64,000 nucleotides of DNA, taken from assembly GCA_947579665.1 (NCBI GenBank), contig OX388348.1, positions 3,906,001-3,970,000 of the forward strand, given 5' to 3'. Positions 48,921 to 59,735 of this stretch are shown piece by piece. The first letter of the stretch is position 1; each line of letters begins with the position of its first letter. The notes beneath the pieces were generated by a model. That model did not search any database, had not been told where the DNA came from, and saw nothing but the letters and a program-made list of their open reading frames with translations. The position numbers and the translations under genes were made by a program. This stretch comes from Sympetrum striolatum (Eukaryota; Arthropoda; Insecta; Odonata; Libellulidae).

Positions 48921-51900
48921 CACAGTAGGCTAGAATCGAAAAAACCTGGACAAGGGGCTAAAAATGGTTTTTTGAGTGCGGTTATTGAAACTTGGCATAG
49001 TTATTGCAAAATGTTTGAATTTTATTTTCCCGCTCGTCGTATTTTAAAATTTTCAGGCTTCAAATAGATACAGGGCGTCAAACTTGAAAAATGTTCACCA
49101 AAACGGGAAGTTTCGGATTTTTCGGAAAAACGTTCAAGTTCGTTTATATATAGTTGCTTTTGAGAGAAGCTGTTGGAAAAAACAACACAGCAGTAATCTA
49201 GCATTACTCTTTGTCTTTCAATTCGCTGATTGTTTTATGCTCTAAAATGATGTTTTGATTACTTAAAGCAACAAAATGGCGGACACGTTTTCCAGACAAA
49301 TTTCGAGATAAAGTAAGGAAATCAACTAGGTAAACAGCGATGGACTATCAAGTCTCTTATACCACGTCAATTTAGAGGGCTTCTAGAGATGGAATCTGAA
49401 GAGACTGTTTCATTTCACCTGCTACCCTGTGATTGCGGTGGACTTTTCCTAAGCGCTGCGCGGTCCGGCTGGGCGCCGTAGAATCCCCAAATCCGGTTTC
49501 GGTGTCTTTTTGGTTAGGTCGAGTCGAAAATTTTGCTTCTTTTATGTTTAATTCTGGCAAACCATATTAAAAACGTATTGTAATACAGTTTAAGATATGA
49601 GTTTGAGACCATTACTTTAGATAATAAATGCGGAATTGAGAAATTTTGGCACATTAGGGAAATTGTTTGTTAGTTAGTTTAATACGTATAAAAACTCTTA
49701 AAATTGTTAATATTCCTGTGACTTTTACACATATACCTTAATTGTCGGAATGGCTGCTTAAATCTCAATTATTAATTGTAATTAACGTATTTCATTACCT
49801 TATTAAGTGCCTCCCGCTCAGTCATCAGAAGATTCTTCATCTGAATCCTCGGATTCAAATAACTCACTCTCTCGGTCGTCGATGATCAGTAGATTTCTTA
49901 ACTCTGTTGTTAGGATCCTTTTCTTCTTGGATTTCAATGTGCCTTACATAGTAAACCTGGCATCTGATGTTACCAGCAGCCTTTTTATTAAATCCTCATT
50001 AGTGGCTATTCTCGAGTGTTTCCTCGCGAATCTTACCCGAAACCTCCTGATATCTTTGTTTCTAGCTTCCATGGCTTCTTCTGATAGCTCTCCCAACGGA
50101 AGTATCGCTTCTTTTTATATTCCTGTTCCGTAAATAAGTACTTTAAGTTCCGTTTGGAGGTATATAGTATCAATGATACAAATTTACGTAGAGACAGGCA
50201 GTATCCCAGCAGTAGCTTGAAAAAATGTAAAATGTATTCCATCTTCGGAATGCTCTTCGTCTCCATCTTCTATTGAAGGCGAATTGGCTGCCAAAACATG
50301 TTGAGGATGGCCGCGGATTTGACCATATTATTTTACCTTAATGTAACATAATAACCAAAATTATTTAAATGACTAGATGAAAGTTGTCTTTCTTTTAAGT
50401 TTAAGTTTGAGTAAAACGCTGAATTAGTGTTATTCACCTGTATAATCGTTGACTAAACGGAGAGGAACGAGAGATCTCACGAATAAGAACTCGTACGATT
50501 TTCCTTCCTGTTGCCATCCTTGCTTATACAGTACAGTGCCAGACCTTCCATCGAAACCATATTTGCTGGTTAGAGAGCATTTGATTTTACGCTTTGAGGC
50601 TTGTACTGTTGATATTGAAGCTACAATTCTTGACGTGGTATGTGCTAGCAGAGATTGCGAATTCACTTCACAAGTGTCTTTCGAAACGGAAATCCCTTCT
50701 GGATATGGAACAAGGCAGTACCTAAGAGAATCATTCACATCAGAGTTTAATCTTTCAAGTTCAACTTGCGAATCAAAAAATTCAGCAGATGATTCTTTCG
50801 ATCCAAGACTGATTTGGTTTCCTTCTCTTTTATAATTACTTGAAGAATCACCAATCAAGTAATTTCGGAAAAATGCATTTCACAAAAGACAATTCTATGT
50901 TTCAATAAACGTCAAGTAAAAGACTATTTAAAAAACGGAAATAAATAAGGATCTGTTGCTTCATTCTCCATGTTGAATGATGAAAAGTACCCAATTCACT
51001 TAGATGCGCAATTTTTGGCATAAAAACATTTAAGATTCCTATCACTCTTGGTAAAAAAATATTAAATTTTCTAAACATCTTATTTAGACGCCATTTACCC
51101 ATAGTTTTCTTATTTTAATAAATTACTTATACTTTATGTGATGGATCAGCTAGAGATTTCCAAATAACAGCCCCAGGGCAAACGAATCGTCGCTGTATCT
51201 CGTGGAGTCTCATGAAGCCAAAATACTGTGGCAGGATATCCGAAAACCAAAAGCACAAGAAACTAACTTTTTGCCTTCAAAGAAAGACTAAAACTGAAAC
51301 TTCCAAAATATTTTCTCTTTCCTATCAACCCCGAAGGCACGTGCCCAATAGCCCTAGCAAAGGGGCGGATGCGTACGGATGTTGGCATTGCACTAGAGCG
51401 CCGTAAACCGTACTTAACTCAGGGCCCATAGAATAAAGGCCGGCTAAAATTGGCAGATAAGAAGATTTCTCAATTCTGTTAACAGTATTTTCGACCAGCA
51501 TGGAAAATACAAAGCTCGCCAGAGTTATTTTTACTGGTAATAATATAATATAGACCAATGTCTCTAATGTGCCAAAATTTCTCAATTCCGCATTTATTAT
51601 CTAAAGTAATGGTCTCAAACTCATATCTTAAACTGTATTACAATACGTTTTTAATATGGTTTGCCAGAATTAAACATAAAAGAAGCAAAATTTTCGACTC
51701 GACCTAACCAAAAAGACACCGAAACCGGATTTGGGGATTCTACGGCGCCCAGCCGGACCGCGCAGCGCTTAGGAAAAGTCCACCGCAATCACAGGGTAGC
51801 AGGTGAAATGAAACAGTCTCTTCAGATTCCATCTCTAGAAGCCCTCTAAATTGACGTGGTATAAGAGACTTGATAGTCCATCGCTGTTTACCTAGTTGAT

Positions 51901-52300
51901 TTCCTTACTTTATCTCGAAATTTGTCTTGAAAACGTGTCCGCCATTTTGTTGCTTTAAGTAATCAAAACATCATTTTAGAGCATAAAACAATCAGCGAAT
52001 TGAAAGACAAAGAGTGATGCTAGATTACTGCTGTGTTGTTTTTTCCAACAGCTTCTCTCAAAAGCAACTATATATAAACGAACTTGAACGTTTTTCCGAA
52101 AAATCCGAAACTTCCCGTTTTGGTGAACATTTTTCAAGTTTGACGCCCTGTATCTATTTGAAGCCTGAAAATTTTAAAATACGACGAGCGGGAAAATAAA
52201 ATTCAAACATTTTGCAATAACTATGCCAAGTTTCAATAACCGCACTCAAAAAACCATTTTTAGCCCCTTGTCCAGGTTTTTTCGATTCTAGCCCACTGTG
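48921..52300 (-). mobile_element. Transib transposon (RAG1-related), about 735-bp inverted ends
   Basis: The 3380-bp element starts CACAGTA and, from the other end, CACAGTG. It is flanked by the exact pentamer CGCCG on both sides (48916-48920 and 52301-52305), the 5-bp GC-rich target duplication of Transib. The first and last roughly 735 bp (48921-49658 and 51573-52300) are near-perfect inverted repeats, far longer than the short repeats of canonical Transibs. The interior carries minus-strand transposase fragments (49808-50858). It inserted in Helitron sequence: helicase remains on the left, the Helitron unit leader on the right. The decayed transposase means it is no longer autonomous. Confidence 0.85.
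49808..50858 (-). pseudogene. Transib transposase with internal deletion
   Basis: The minus-strand piece 50430-50858 includes KYGFDGRSGTVLYKQG and SLVPLRLVNDYTGE. The Asp of FDG corresponds in position to the first catalytic Asp of Transib and RAG1. The second piece (about 49830-50110) reads LPLGELSEEAMEARNKDIRR, then ARKHSRIATNEDL and LLVTSDARF. The Glu before ARNK corresponds to the last catalytic Glu, in the block where RAG1 has its conserved ESGNK. The middle of the core with the second Asp is missing, and a stop follows ARFTM. The enzyme would have cut at the CACAGTG ends. Assignment rests on motif recognition, not alignment. Confidence 0.75.
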
Positions 52301-52305
52301 CGCCG

Positions 52306-52528
52306 CGGCCATATGATTCAATTGGAGTATGTCTTGCACTAAAACCGAGTACATACCACAGTTAACCAATCGTCTATCGATTTCTCGCATTTTAATTTTA
52401 TGCAGATTTTTACTCTAACTTTACTTTGGCGTATTCCCTTAATTTTAATTTACGAATATGTTTTCATGAAGAACTCAACTCCAAAACTCCCGTATCAAAT
52501 GAACGTGAAGCACTTATTCTATTATTAC
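52306..52528 (+). repeat. Continuation of Helitron unit, degraded exon-like segment
   Basis: Resumes the unit interrupted by Transib: leader atgattcaattgg, ATG at 52329 with MSCTKTEYIPQ, then cag|ttaacc, where the GT donor is lost. Then ctcccgtatcaaatgaacgt, as in the other copies. Confidence 0.65.
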
Positions 52529-54929
52529 GAGTAAAATGTTGCTTGCATACTGCAAGCAGATCGACAACACTATTTTCATGTCGGCATCATATCGGGACGG
52601 CCATCAAAAGAAACAAATAGATTGAAATTTTTCTTAAAATTCGCTGAAATTCCATATTCTGGCATCGAACCCGGGTCTTTACTGTGAACATACTATGCAG
52701 CACAATAGAACATCACCATCTCTAACTATGTTTGAAAATTCAAGCAGAAATATGGGCTACAACTGCCTCAAAAGACGTTCTAATTTTCACGATTTAAATG
52801 GCTCTCTGGATTCGAACCAAGGACGATCATGGAAATCTAAAAAATGTTTCTGAAGGTCATTTATGATCTCTATCTATATGCCGAATTTGAAGTTTCTATA
52901 TTATTGGCAAAGGTTTCAAATTAATTCCTAAACATCGGATCAACTTCTGATTGCAGAGACACCTGGTGTCGAACCCAGGACACATTGATAGCTGTGAATG
53001 CACTGTTAGATTTGTATGGACTTGATCTTTCTATATGCAAAGTTTCAAATCGATATCGTGCCGGGAAGTACCTAAAATTTGTTTCCGTTATCTCCGTAAG
53101 AAATGCATTGAGGAATTTAATTGTCCCTCTGGGATCGAACCAAGGACCATCAGCGAATATGTAAAATTTGATTAAGATATATTTTTATGGTGTCTAACCT
53201 CATACCGAATTTCAAGTTTCTATGCCATCGGAAAAGGGTCCAAAAAAAATCTTAAAAATCGCCACAGTGCATTTTAAACGGCAGATTTTTGCCCCGACCT
53301 AGCATCGAACCAAGGATAATATTCGTAGATATCTTTATGGTTTCCTTTAGATAAGCGCGGCATCTAGCGATCCCTTGAATTTCAAATCTCTACCTTTCCG
53401 GGAAGTTCCTCAAAAAAATTTTCGAAAATCTTCACCATGTATCCTTATGGAGAAAATCGGGACTTTGGGGTCTTCTGGAATCGAATCTATGACACCTAGG
53501 TTCGAAGTCGGCTTTTTCCTGGAGGTTAAACGTCATGGCCATAACGTCGTAAAAATTTCGAGTCGGTGGCACTTGTGGAACATGGTTAGAATTTTGATCC
53601 CCTATATATATATAGGTATATCCGGAGAAACGTCTATATATAAAAGATATTATTTAATGAATCTCGATCTTAGATTTAAAACTATGTATGCTAAAGATAA
53701 TGGCATAATTAAAAAGAAACCTAAATATAACATTAAGACCGATAAAAAGGGTAGTATCCCTTGATAATTTTCTTTGCTTGCATTATGCAAGCACCCATTT
53801 ACTAGTCTATTATATATAGACGCTTCTCCGGATATACCTATATACACATTCATTCATAGGGGATCAAAATTCTAACCATGTTCCACAAGTGCCACCGACT
53901 TGAAATTTTTACGACGTTATGGCCATGACGTGTTACCTCCAGAATAAATCCGACTTTGAACCTCGGTGTCGTGGGTTCGATTCCAGAAGGCCCCAAAGTC
54001 GCGATTTTCCCCATAAGAGTACATGGCGGGGATTTTCAAAAATTTTTTGAGGCACTTCCCGGAAGATTTGAGAGTTGAAATTCTAGAGATCGCTAGATGC
54101 CGTGTATATCTAAAGGAAACCACCAAGACATCTACAAATATTATCCTTGGTTCGATGCTAGGCCAGGGCAAATATTCTCCCGTTTAATTTACATTGCGAT
54201 TTTTAAGATTTTTTTTAATTACTTACAGATGACTTGGAAACTTGAAACTTGGCACGTGGATATATATCATAAATATATTTCATAATAAAATTTTAGAACT
54301 CGCTGATAGTCCTTGGTTCGATCCCAGAGGGCCATTTACATCTTACAATGCATTTCTTATGGAGATTACGGAAGCAAATTTTAGGTACTTCCTGGCAAGT
54401 TGTTGACTTCAAACTTTGCATTTAATAAGATCAGGTCAAACCAAGTCATAACGTGTTTTCACAGCTGCCAGTAGGTCCTGGGTTCTACACCAGGCGTCTC
54501 TGCAATCAGTAATTGATTCAATTTATAGGAACTATTTTGAACCCTTTCCCAATAATATAGAAACTTCAAATTCGGCATATAGATAGAGATCATAAATAAC
54601 TTTCAGAAACATGTTTTAGATTTCCAAGATCGTCCTTGGTTCGAATCCAGAGAGCCCTTTAAATTCGTGAAAATTAGAACGTCTTTTGAGGCAGTTGTAG
54701 CACATATTTCTGCTTGAATTTTCACACATAGTTAGAGATGGTGATGTTCTATTGTGTTTCATAGTAGGTTCACCAGTAAGATCCGGGTTCAATGCCAGAC
54801 GATGGAATTTCAGCGAATTTTAAGAAAAATTTCAATCCACTTTTTTCTTTTGGTGGCCGTCCCGATATGATGCCGACATGAAAATAGTGTTGTCGATCTG
54901 CTTGCAGTATGCAAGCAACATTTTACTCG
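52528..54929. repeat. 2.4-kb palindrome of tRNA-like tandem units
   Basis: Arms 52528-53660 and 53800-54929 are reverse complements at roughly 85-90%, each ending outward in a gcttgca/tgcaagc hairpin and ACTCG. Each arm is built from about six 140-175-bp units marked by tcgaaccaaggac-type motifs (52672, 52810, 52972, 53133, 53306, 53480). Read outward the motif is a tRNA B-box-like ggttcga. The unit at the arm tip also has a tRNA-like gatgttctattgtgctgc. No coding. It is probably a Helitron-type element duplicated head-to-head. Confidence 0.75.
53650..53805 (+). mobile_element. Helitron 3' end at the palindrome centre
   Basis: Matches 42585-42687 (ataattttctttgcttgca, hairpin, then CTAG at 53802-53805). 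This short end of another Helitron copy interrupts the palindrome axis. Confidence 0.7.
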
Positions 54930-55029
54930 TAATTTTATATACCTACATTGCAGTTTGACAGAGATATGTATGAAAAACTTCCATTTCTGAGTAAACAACA
55001 ACTTCCGGTTAACCATTATTGAAGAATAA

Positions 55030-55463
55030 TTTCTAAACAATCAGTGTTACGAAAAGATGTTTTACACAAAAGTTGTAGTAAAGTACATTTTCTACAACTT
55101 TTGTGTTTAAATGTATATACCTATATTGCATTTTTACAGAGATATTTAAGAAACGAAATTTTGTTCGGGATAAACCGCAACTTCCGGTTAAGCGATATTC
55201 ACCAAAAACTAATCAACTTTTGGCATTGTTTAGAAAACTCTAAATATGAATTTTGCAAATGATCGGATAATTAATTTTTAAGATAGAGCGCCCACAAACT
55301 TTTAACTGCAGACAGACAGACAGACACACGCACAGACAGACATGTTCGGGAAAATAGCGAAAACGAGCTCTATGGGCCCCGAAACATCTATTTCCGTCGA
55401 AATATGGTGGTCGAGTTTTTTGCGAATGCAATACTTTCTCTATACTACGTATAGGGAGAAAGT
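55030..55463 (-). repeat. Hairpin-ended repeat, inverted partial copy
   Basis: Ends with the ACTTTCTC / GAGAAAGT hairpin (55433-55463). It contains gagcgcccac, a CAGA-rich run equivalent to the GT microsatellite, and aaccgcaacttccggtt. Same family as 18498-19523, but about half the length and diverged. Confidence 0.65.
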
Positions 55464-56381
55464 AATAACAATGGGGCATTCGTAATGAACAATTAACCGA
55501 AATCACCGATGCGTTGCTTCATTCTGAAAGAAATGCATCCCTATTTTAATTATCCAAGGCGTTGACCCAATTATAAATACGGAAAGGAGAGGAGTATGAA
55601 TTTCAAGGAATAAGATGATAATGATTCTTCGATTTCACAGATTTGATATAAATAATTGTAAAAAGGACATCTTTCCGTCAGAATGAAACACAATTTTCGT
55701 CCGTCACTTCGACTTTCGAGGCTTTCCTCTATCGCGGCTTTTTCAAACATGTGTATTCATAAATAATGGTGATATTTGTAGCGTCTAATATGACTTCCTT
55801 TCTCTTATTTAGTCTATTTTATTGGGTAATACGAGTTTAATTGTCTCTGAAGTGTGTTATTTCATGTCTGGAGGCTCTAATAATGTTAATAAACGTATTG
55901 ATATCGTAAACAGGTTTTCTATGCTCTAATTAAGAAAATATTCGATTCATAAATAAAGAATCCTGCTTCGCGGAAATCCGTCTGTTGCGGTGGAGTGTGG
56001 AACTGATTAACCGCGATAAACGAGGGCCGGCTGTACTGTTATTAAACGGTACAGTTGGAATTATAATGGAAAATATGTAATTAAATTGCAATCGAGATTC
56101 AATGGAGAGAACTATGCTCCACAAGAACGTATGCGGTGCATTTCTAATTGATAAAATATTCCAAATATATCAGAAATGGAAGGTAAGACATAGTATTTGT
56201 CAATAAGCAGCGAACTGGCAAACACAGCATGAGCGGCTAAAAGTATAGTCGAGTAAGTAGTCCGCCAGTCCGACAGCTGATAAGAATGACCTCACTTTCT
56301 TATCTAAGGAGGAGTCTTTGACATTGATATCCATTCATCGAAGGGAATTCAAATTCACAGAAATAAGAAGAAATGCACTTA
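55464..56381. other. No gene seen
   Basis: No supported coding or repeat feature. Confidence 0.45.
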
Positions 56382-57925
56382 CTGTCCATGCAAAAAGTCT
56401 AGATACTCGAGTTTGAAGTGTTGTATCTCAGTAACCTATTCATCGATAGCAATGAAATAAACTGAAAATGAAAGAAAATTTATTTTTAGGTTTTTTTGAA
56501 TACCATCAGCGATTTTTTACCGTATCAACAAATTTTTTATTTGGCATTCTATGAAAAAAAGCACGTTTTTTAGCGCTCAGAAACCGATAGCTCCACTTTG
56601 AACGCTAATTCTTTAAACCTCTCTCAAGTTATCAACATGAGACTTCATAAGATGCAAGATCTATATTTTAAAAAGGCATAAGCTGAAGTAGAACCTCGTT
56701 ACTACTTATTTACTATCCAAAAATTTTTGATAAAGAAAACTCTGCTATTTTCGATATTTAACGACCAACAAGAAATTTTAAAGTGCCGTAGGCACCGCAT
56801 ACACGCACTGTTGACGAATTTGATAATATTTACAATGAAAAATTACTAACATTGTCCATGTAGAATTTTATTTATCCTTGTTTCGCGGAGCGCTGAGCCC
56901 GCTTATCTCACCAAGAAAGTGCAGGGGAGGGGGTGGAAAAAGCGTGCGCGGTTGCCTCTTCGTCCACCAGGTAATCTTTTTCCCAATAATTGTCCTCTAA
57001 CTTTTTTACATGATTTATATACTTTGCCCAAAGGTCGGCAGTTAATGAACCAAGAGCTTCTACGCAAAGTTGTCGTGTCACATTTGTATGATGCAATATT
57101 GCATCATACAAATAGATCGCCGGCTCGCCGCGGGCCGAGATTGCCGATTGCCTCGACAGATCGCGCTCTATGTGCCTGAGCCTTAATGGAAAAGTACTTC
57201 CAAGGTGTTCACGATGTGCAGAGCCCGTTTATCTGATTCCGAGATTCGCATGATGCTGTGTGCAATTAGCTTTTTCCGTAGAGAAAGAGAGAAGAAGAGT
57301 GACAAACGGTACCCATTTATAGAGTAACATCCAGACCACGCGAGAGGTCGAAGAGGCAACCGCGCACGCTTTTTCCACCCCCTCCCCTGCACTTTCTTGG
57401 TGAGATAAGCGGGCTCAGCGCTCCGCGAAACAAAGATAAATAAAATTCTACATGGACAATGTTAGTAATTTTTCATTGTAAATATTATCAAATTCGTCAA
57501 CAGTGCGTGTATGCGGTGCCTACGGCACTTTAAAATTTCTTGTTGGTCGTTAAATATCGAAAATAGCAGAGTTTTCTTTATCAACAATTTTTGGATAGTA
57601 AATAAGTAGTAACGAGGTTCTACTTCAGCTTATGCCTTTTTAAAATATAGATCTTGCACCTTATGAAGTCTCATTTTGATAACTTGAGAGAGTTTTAAAA
57701 AATTAGCGTTCAAAGTGGAGCTATCGGTTTCTGAGCGCTAAAAACCGTGCTTTTTTCATACAATGTCAAATAAAAAATTTGTTGATACGGTAAAAAATCG
57801 CTGATGGTATTCAAAAAACGTAAAAATAAATTCTTTCATTTTCAGTTTATTTCATTGCTATCGATGAATAGGTTACTGAGATACAACACTTCAAACTCGA
57901 GTATCTAGACTTTTTGCATGGACAG
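56382..57925. mobile_element. DNA transposon with about 580-bp inverted repeats, TA target
   Basis: The arms 56382-56962 and 57349-57925 are reverse complements at about 97%, starting CTGTCCATGCAAAAAGTC. TA flanks both ends (56380-56381, 57926-57927), as in Tc1/mariner-like elements. The 390-bp centre includes a perfect 32-bp palindrome (57082-57113). Its minus strand codes for a transposase-like C-terminus. Confidence 0.75.
56908..57111 (-). pseudogene. Possible transposase C-terminal fragment
   Basis: The minus-strand frame reads VTRQLCVEALGSLTADLWAK, then HVKKLEDNYWEKDYL, and stops within the inverted arm. This resembles the last residues of DDE transposases of the Tc1/mariner-like group, in agreement with the TA target. 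Only about 55 residues remain and no catalytic residue is present. Confidence 0.4.
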
Positions 57926-57927
57926 TA

Positions 57928-59335
57928 GATTCGATTCCCAATCGTCCTATCCTGGCGGTGATTCACGTAAAATTGTAAGATGTAAAGGTTGAACTGGCGT
58001 AATACGAAAGTGAGGTATGAGGAATACATACGTCATTGAGGAATACATGTGTCATTCATCTCTGTATCGAAGCATGGCCATATTCGCGAGCTTTGCGCGC
58101 CTTTGTCTGTTTCTACAGCAGGGCGTGGTATCCCAAGACATGCTTATGTTGCCCATTTCTAGAACTCTAATTACGAATATTCTTAAGTTCAATTAATAGC
58201 CGACGTTAATTTCAATAGAAAGCGCTAAAATTATTGCGGAATATTCTATTTAGTTAGAAATTCTAGATGCTTGATACGCGATTACCTGCAGCGAAGTGCT
58301 CTGCCACGCTAATATGAAATACGTGTACTAAAATGTTTAAAAGTTAGTACAGAAGTTCTAAAGCAAACGTAGTCGTCGGGAGAGAATACGTTTTGCTCAG
58401 AAATGTTAATGAGAATCCAGCTGAGTAAATAGTGAGTGAAAGTTCGCCTACCTTTATAAATTCCCGTTGGATTGGATGTTATCACAGAACACCAATACTG
58501 ATGTTATGCCTCGTTGCTTTCCCCGAGCTTCCTGCAGCGACAGAATGACCGTTAATGCTTTCTCGGAAGTCATCCAGCGCCTTATCTTCATTCTCCGTCG
58601 CCTATAGCAACGTCAGAAGGATGGAAGAAGGATGCTCGGACAATCCCAACGCTCGGAAAAAGTTGAATTTGCTGACGGGCAGACCTGAGGACGGCCAAAA
58701 GACTGTGATACGATTGCAGAACAACGTGAAGATCCGTGTTACGAATGTCTTCGAGCCATTGAGCTTCCAAGCAAGAATTCGCATACGATTCCAGAAAGAG
58801 CTAATTTTGTCTAGGGGCATGATGCTGGCGCTTAAAAATTTATAATATAGCTATTATGAAAGGTGTGATCTGTGAGATATGAGAGGTTATGATGAAAACG
58901 AAACCAGTTAATTTGGCGATAGAAACGAATATTATATTCCATTATCATTTTCTTCCACATAACGCATATCAGACCCTGAAGTAATAACTTAGCGTAAACT
59001 ATGTGTAATTACAGACGTATTGAATGAATTTAAAAACCTGATGCAATCTTGGCTTGCTTGTGAAGATGAAATCGAAAAATTGGCATTTTTGGTTGACACT
59101 CTCATTAGATGACGCTTCTCCCTCCACTCTCCCTCATTGCAGTTGCAGTACCTAGTGATGGTGGCAGTTTTTATCCAATGCTTCCTTATTGTCAACGAAA
59201 TAATAAAGGTCTTCATAAATTAACGTTTATTTTTATAAAATTATGCAATATTTTCCTTAAAATTTGTGAATATTACTTTAAATAAGCATGGTTTTACTCT
59301 TTTCTCTATGAACCATATTGTATTAAAAAATATAT
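57928..59335. other. No supported gene
   Basis: A 96-codon plus-strand frame at 58555-58845 has no recognised motif. It overlaps a short dispersed repeat shared with about 17402 and two minus-strand frames, so I do not call it a gene. Confidence 0.4.
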
Positions 59336-59339
59336 CATC

Positions 59340-59735
59340 TTCATCTTCTGGTGTTCTGTCTGTCGGCAGGTCCCATACACCACAACCTTGTTCCACTTAA
59401 TCCTGTCCAGGGCCTCTTCTTTGGTCTCCTAGTATCCTCCTCTCTCCACCTCATCTATTAACTTTTGCTTTCTTCTTCTCTTTTCTCCTTCCACCGTTCC
59501 ATCAATGGCTGTAGTTAGAATCCCCTTCCCTCTTACAATATGTCCGATCCAGCTTCCTTTCCTTTTCTGTATTGTGCGGAGTAATGTTTTTTCCTCCCTT
59601 ACTCTTCTTAGCACTTCATCATTACTTATTCTATCCACCCATTTTATTCTCTCCATCTTCCTCCATACCCACATTTCAAAATCATCAATCCTATCCTTCT
59701 CTTTTTTTTTAAATATATATATGAGCGTAATATAA
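59340..59735 (-). pseudogene. LINE RT C-terminal fragment
   Basis: The minus strand encodes KWVDRISNDEVLRRVREEKT, then RKGSWIGHIVRGKGILTTAI and GKR-type basic residues. An in-frame stop follows, then ETKEEALDRIKWNKVVVYGT. The WxDRIxNEEVLxRV and GxWIGHxLRG blocks mark the region after the RT domain in several insect non-LTR families. It is 5'-truncated and dead. Confidence 0.8.

Noticed and set aside
50449..50835. 128-residue plus-strand frame within the Transib element
   Set aside because: Antisense shadow of the minus-strand transposase fragment, which carries the recognisable motifs.
48921..52300. Polinton/Maverick because of long inverted ends
   Set aside because: Too short, no polymerase or integrase coding, ends are CACAGTG with 5-bp CGCCG duplication, not the AG/TC ends with 6-bp duplication of Polintons.
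58555..58845. 96-residue plus-strand frame
   Set aside because: No recognisable family, overlaps competing minus-strand frames and a dispersed repeat shared with 17.4 kb.
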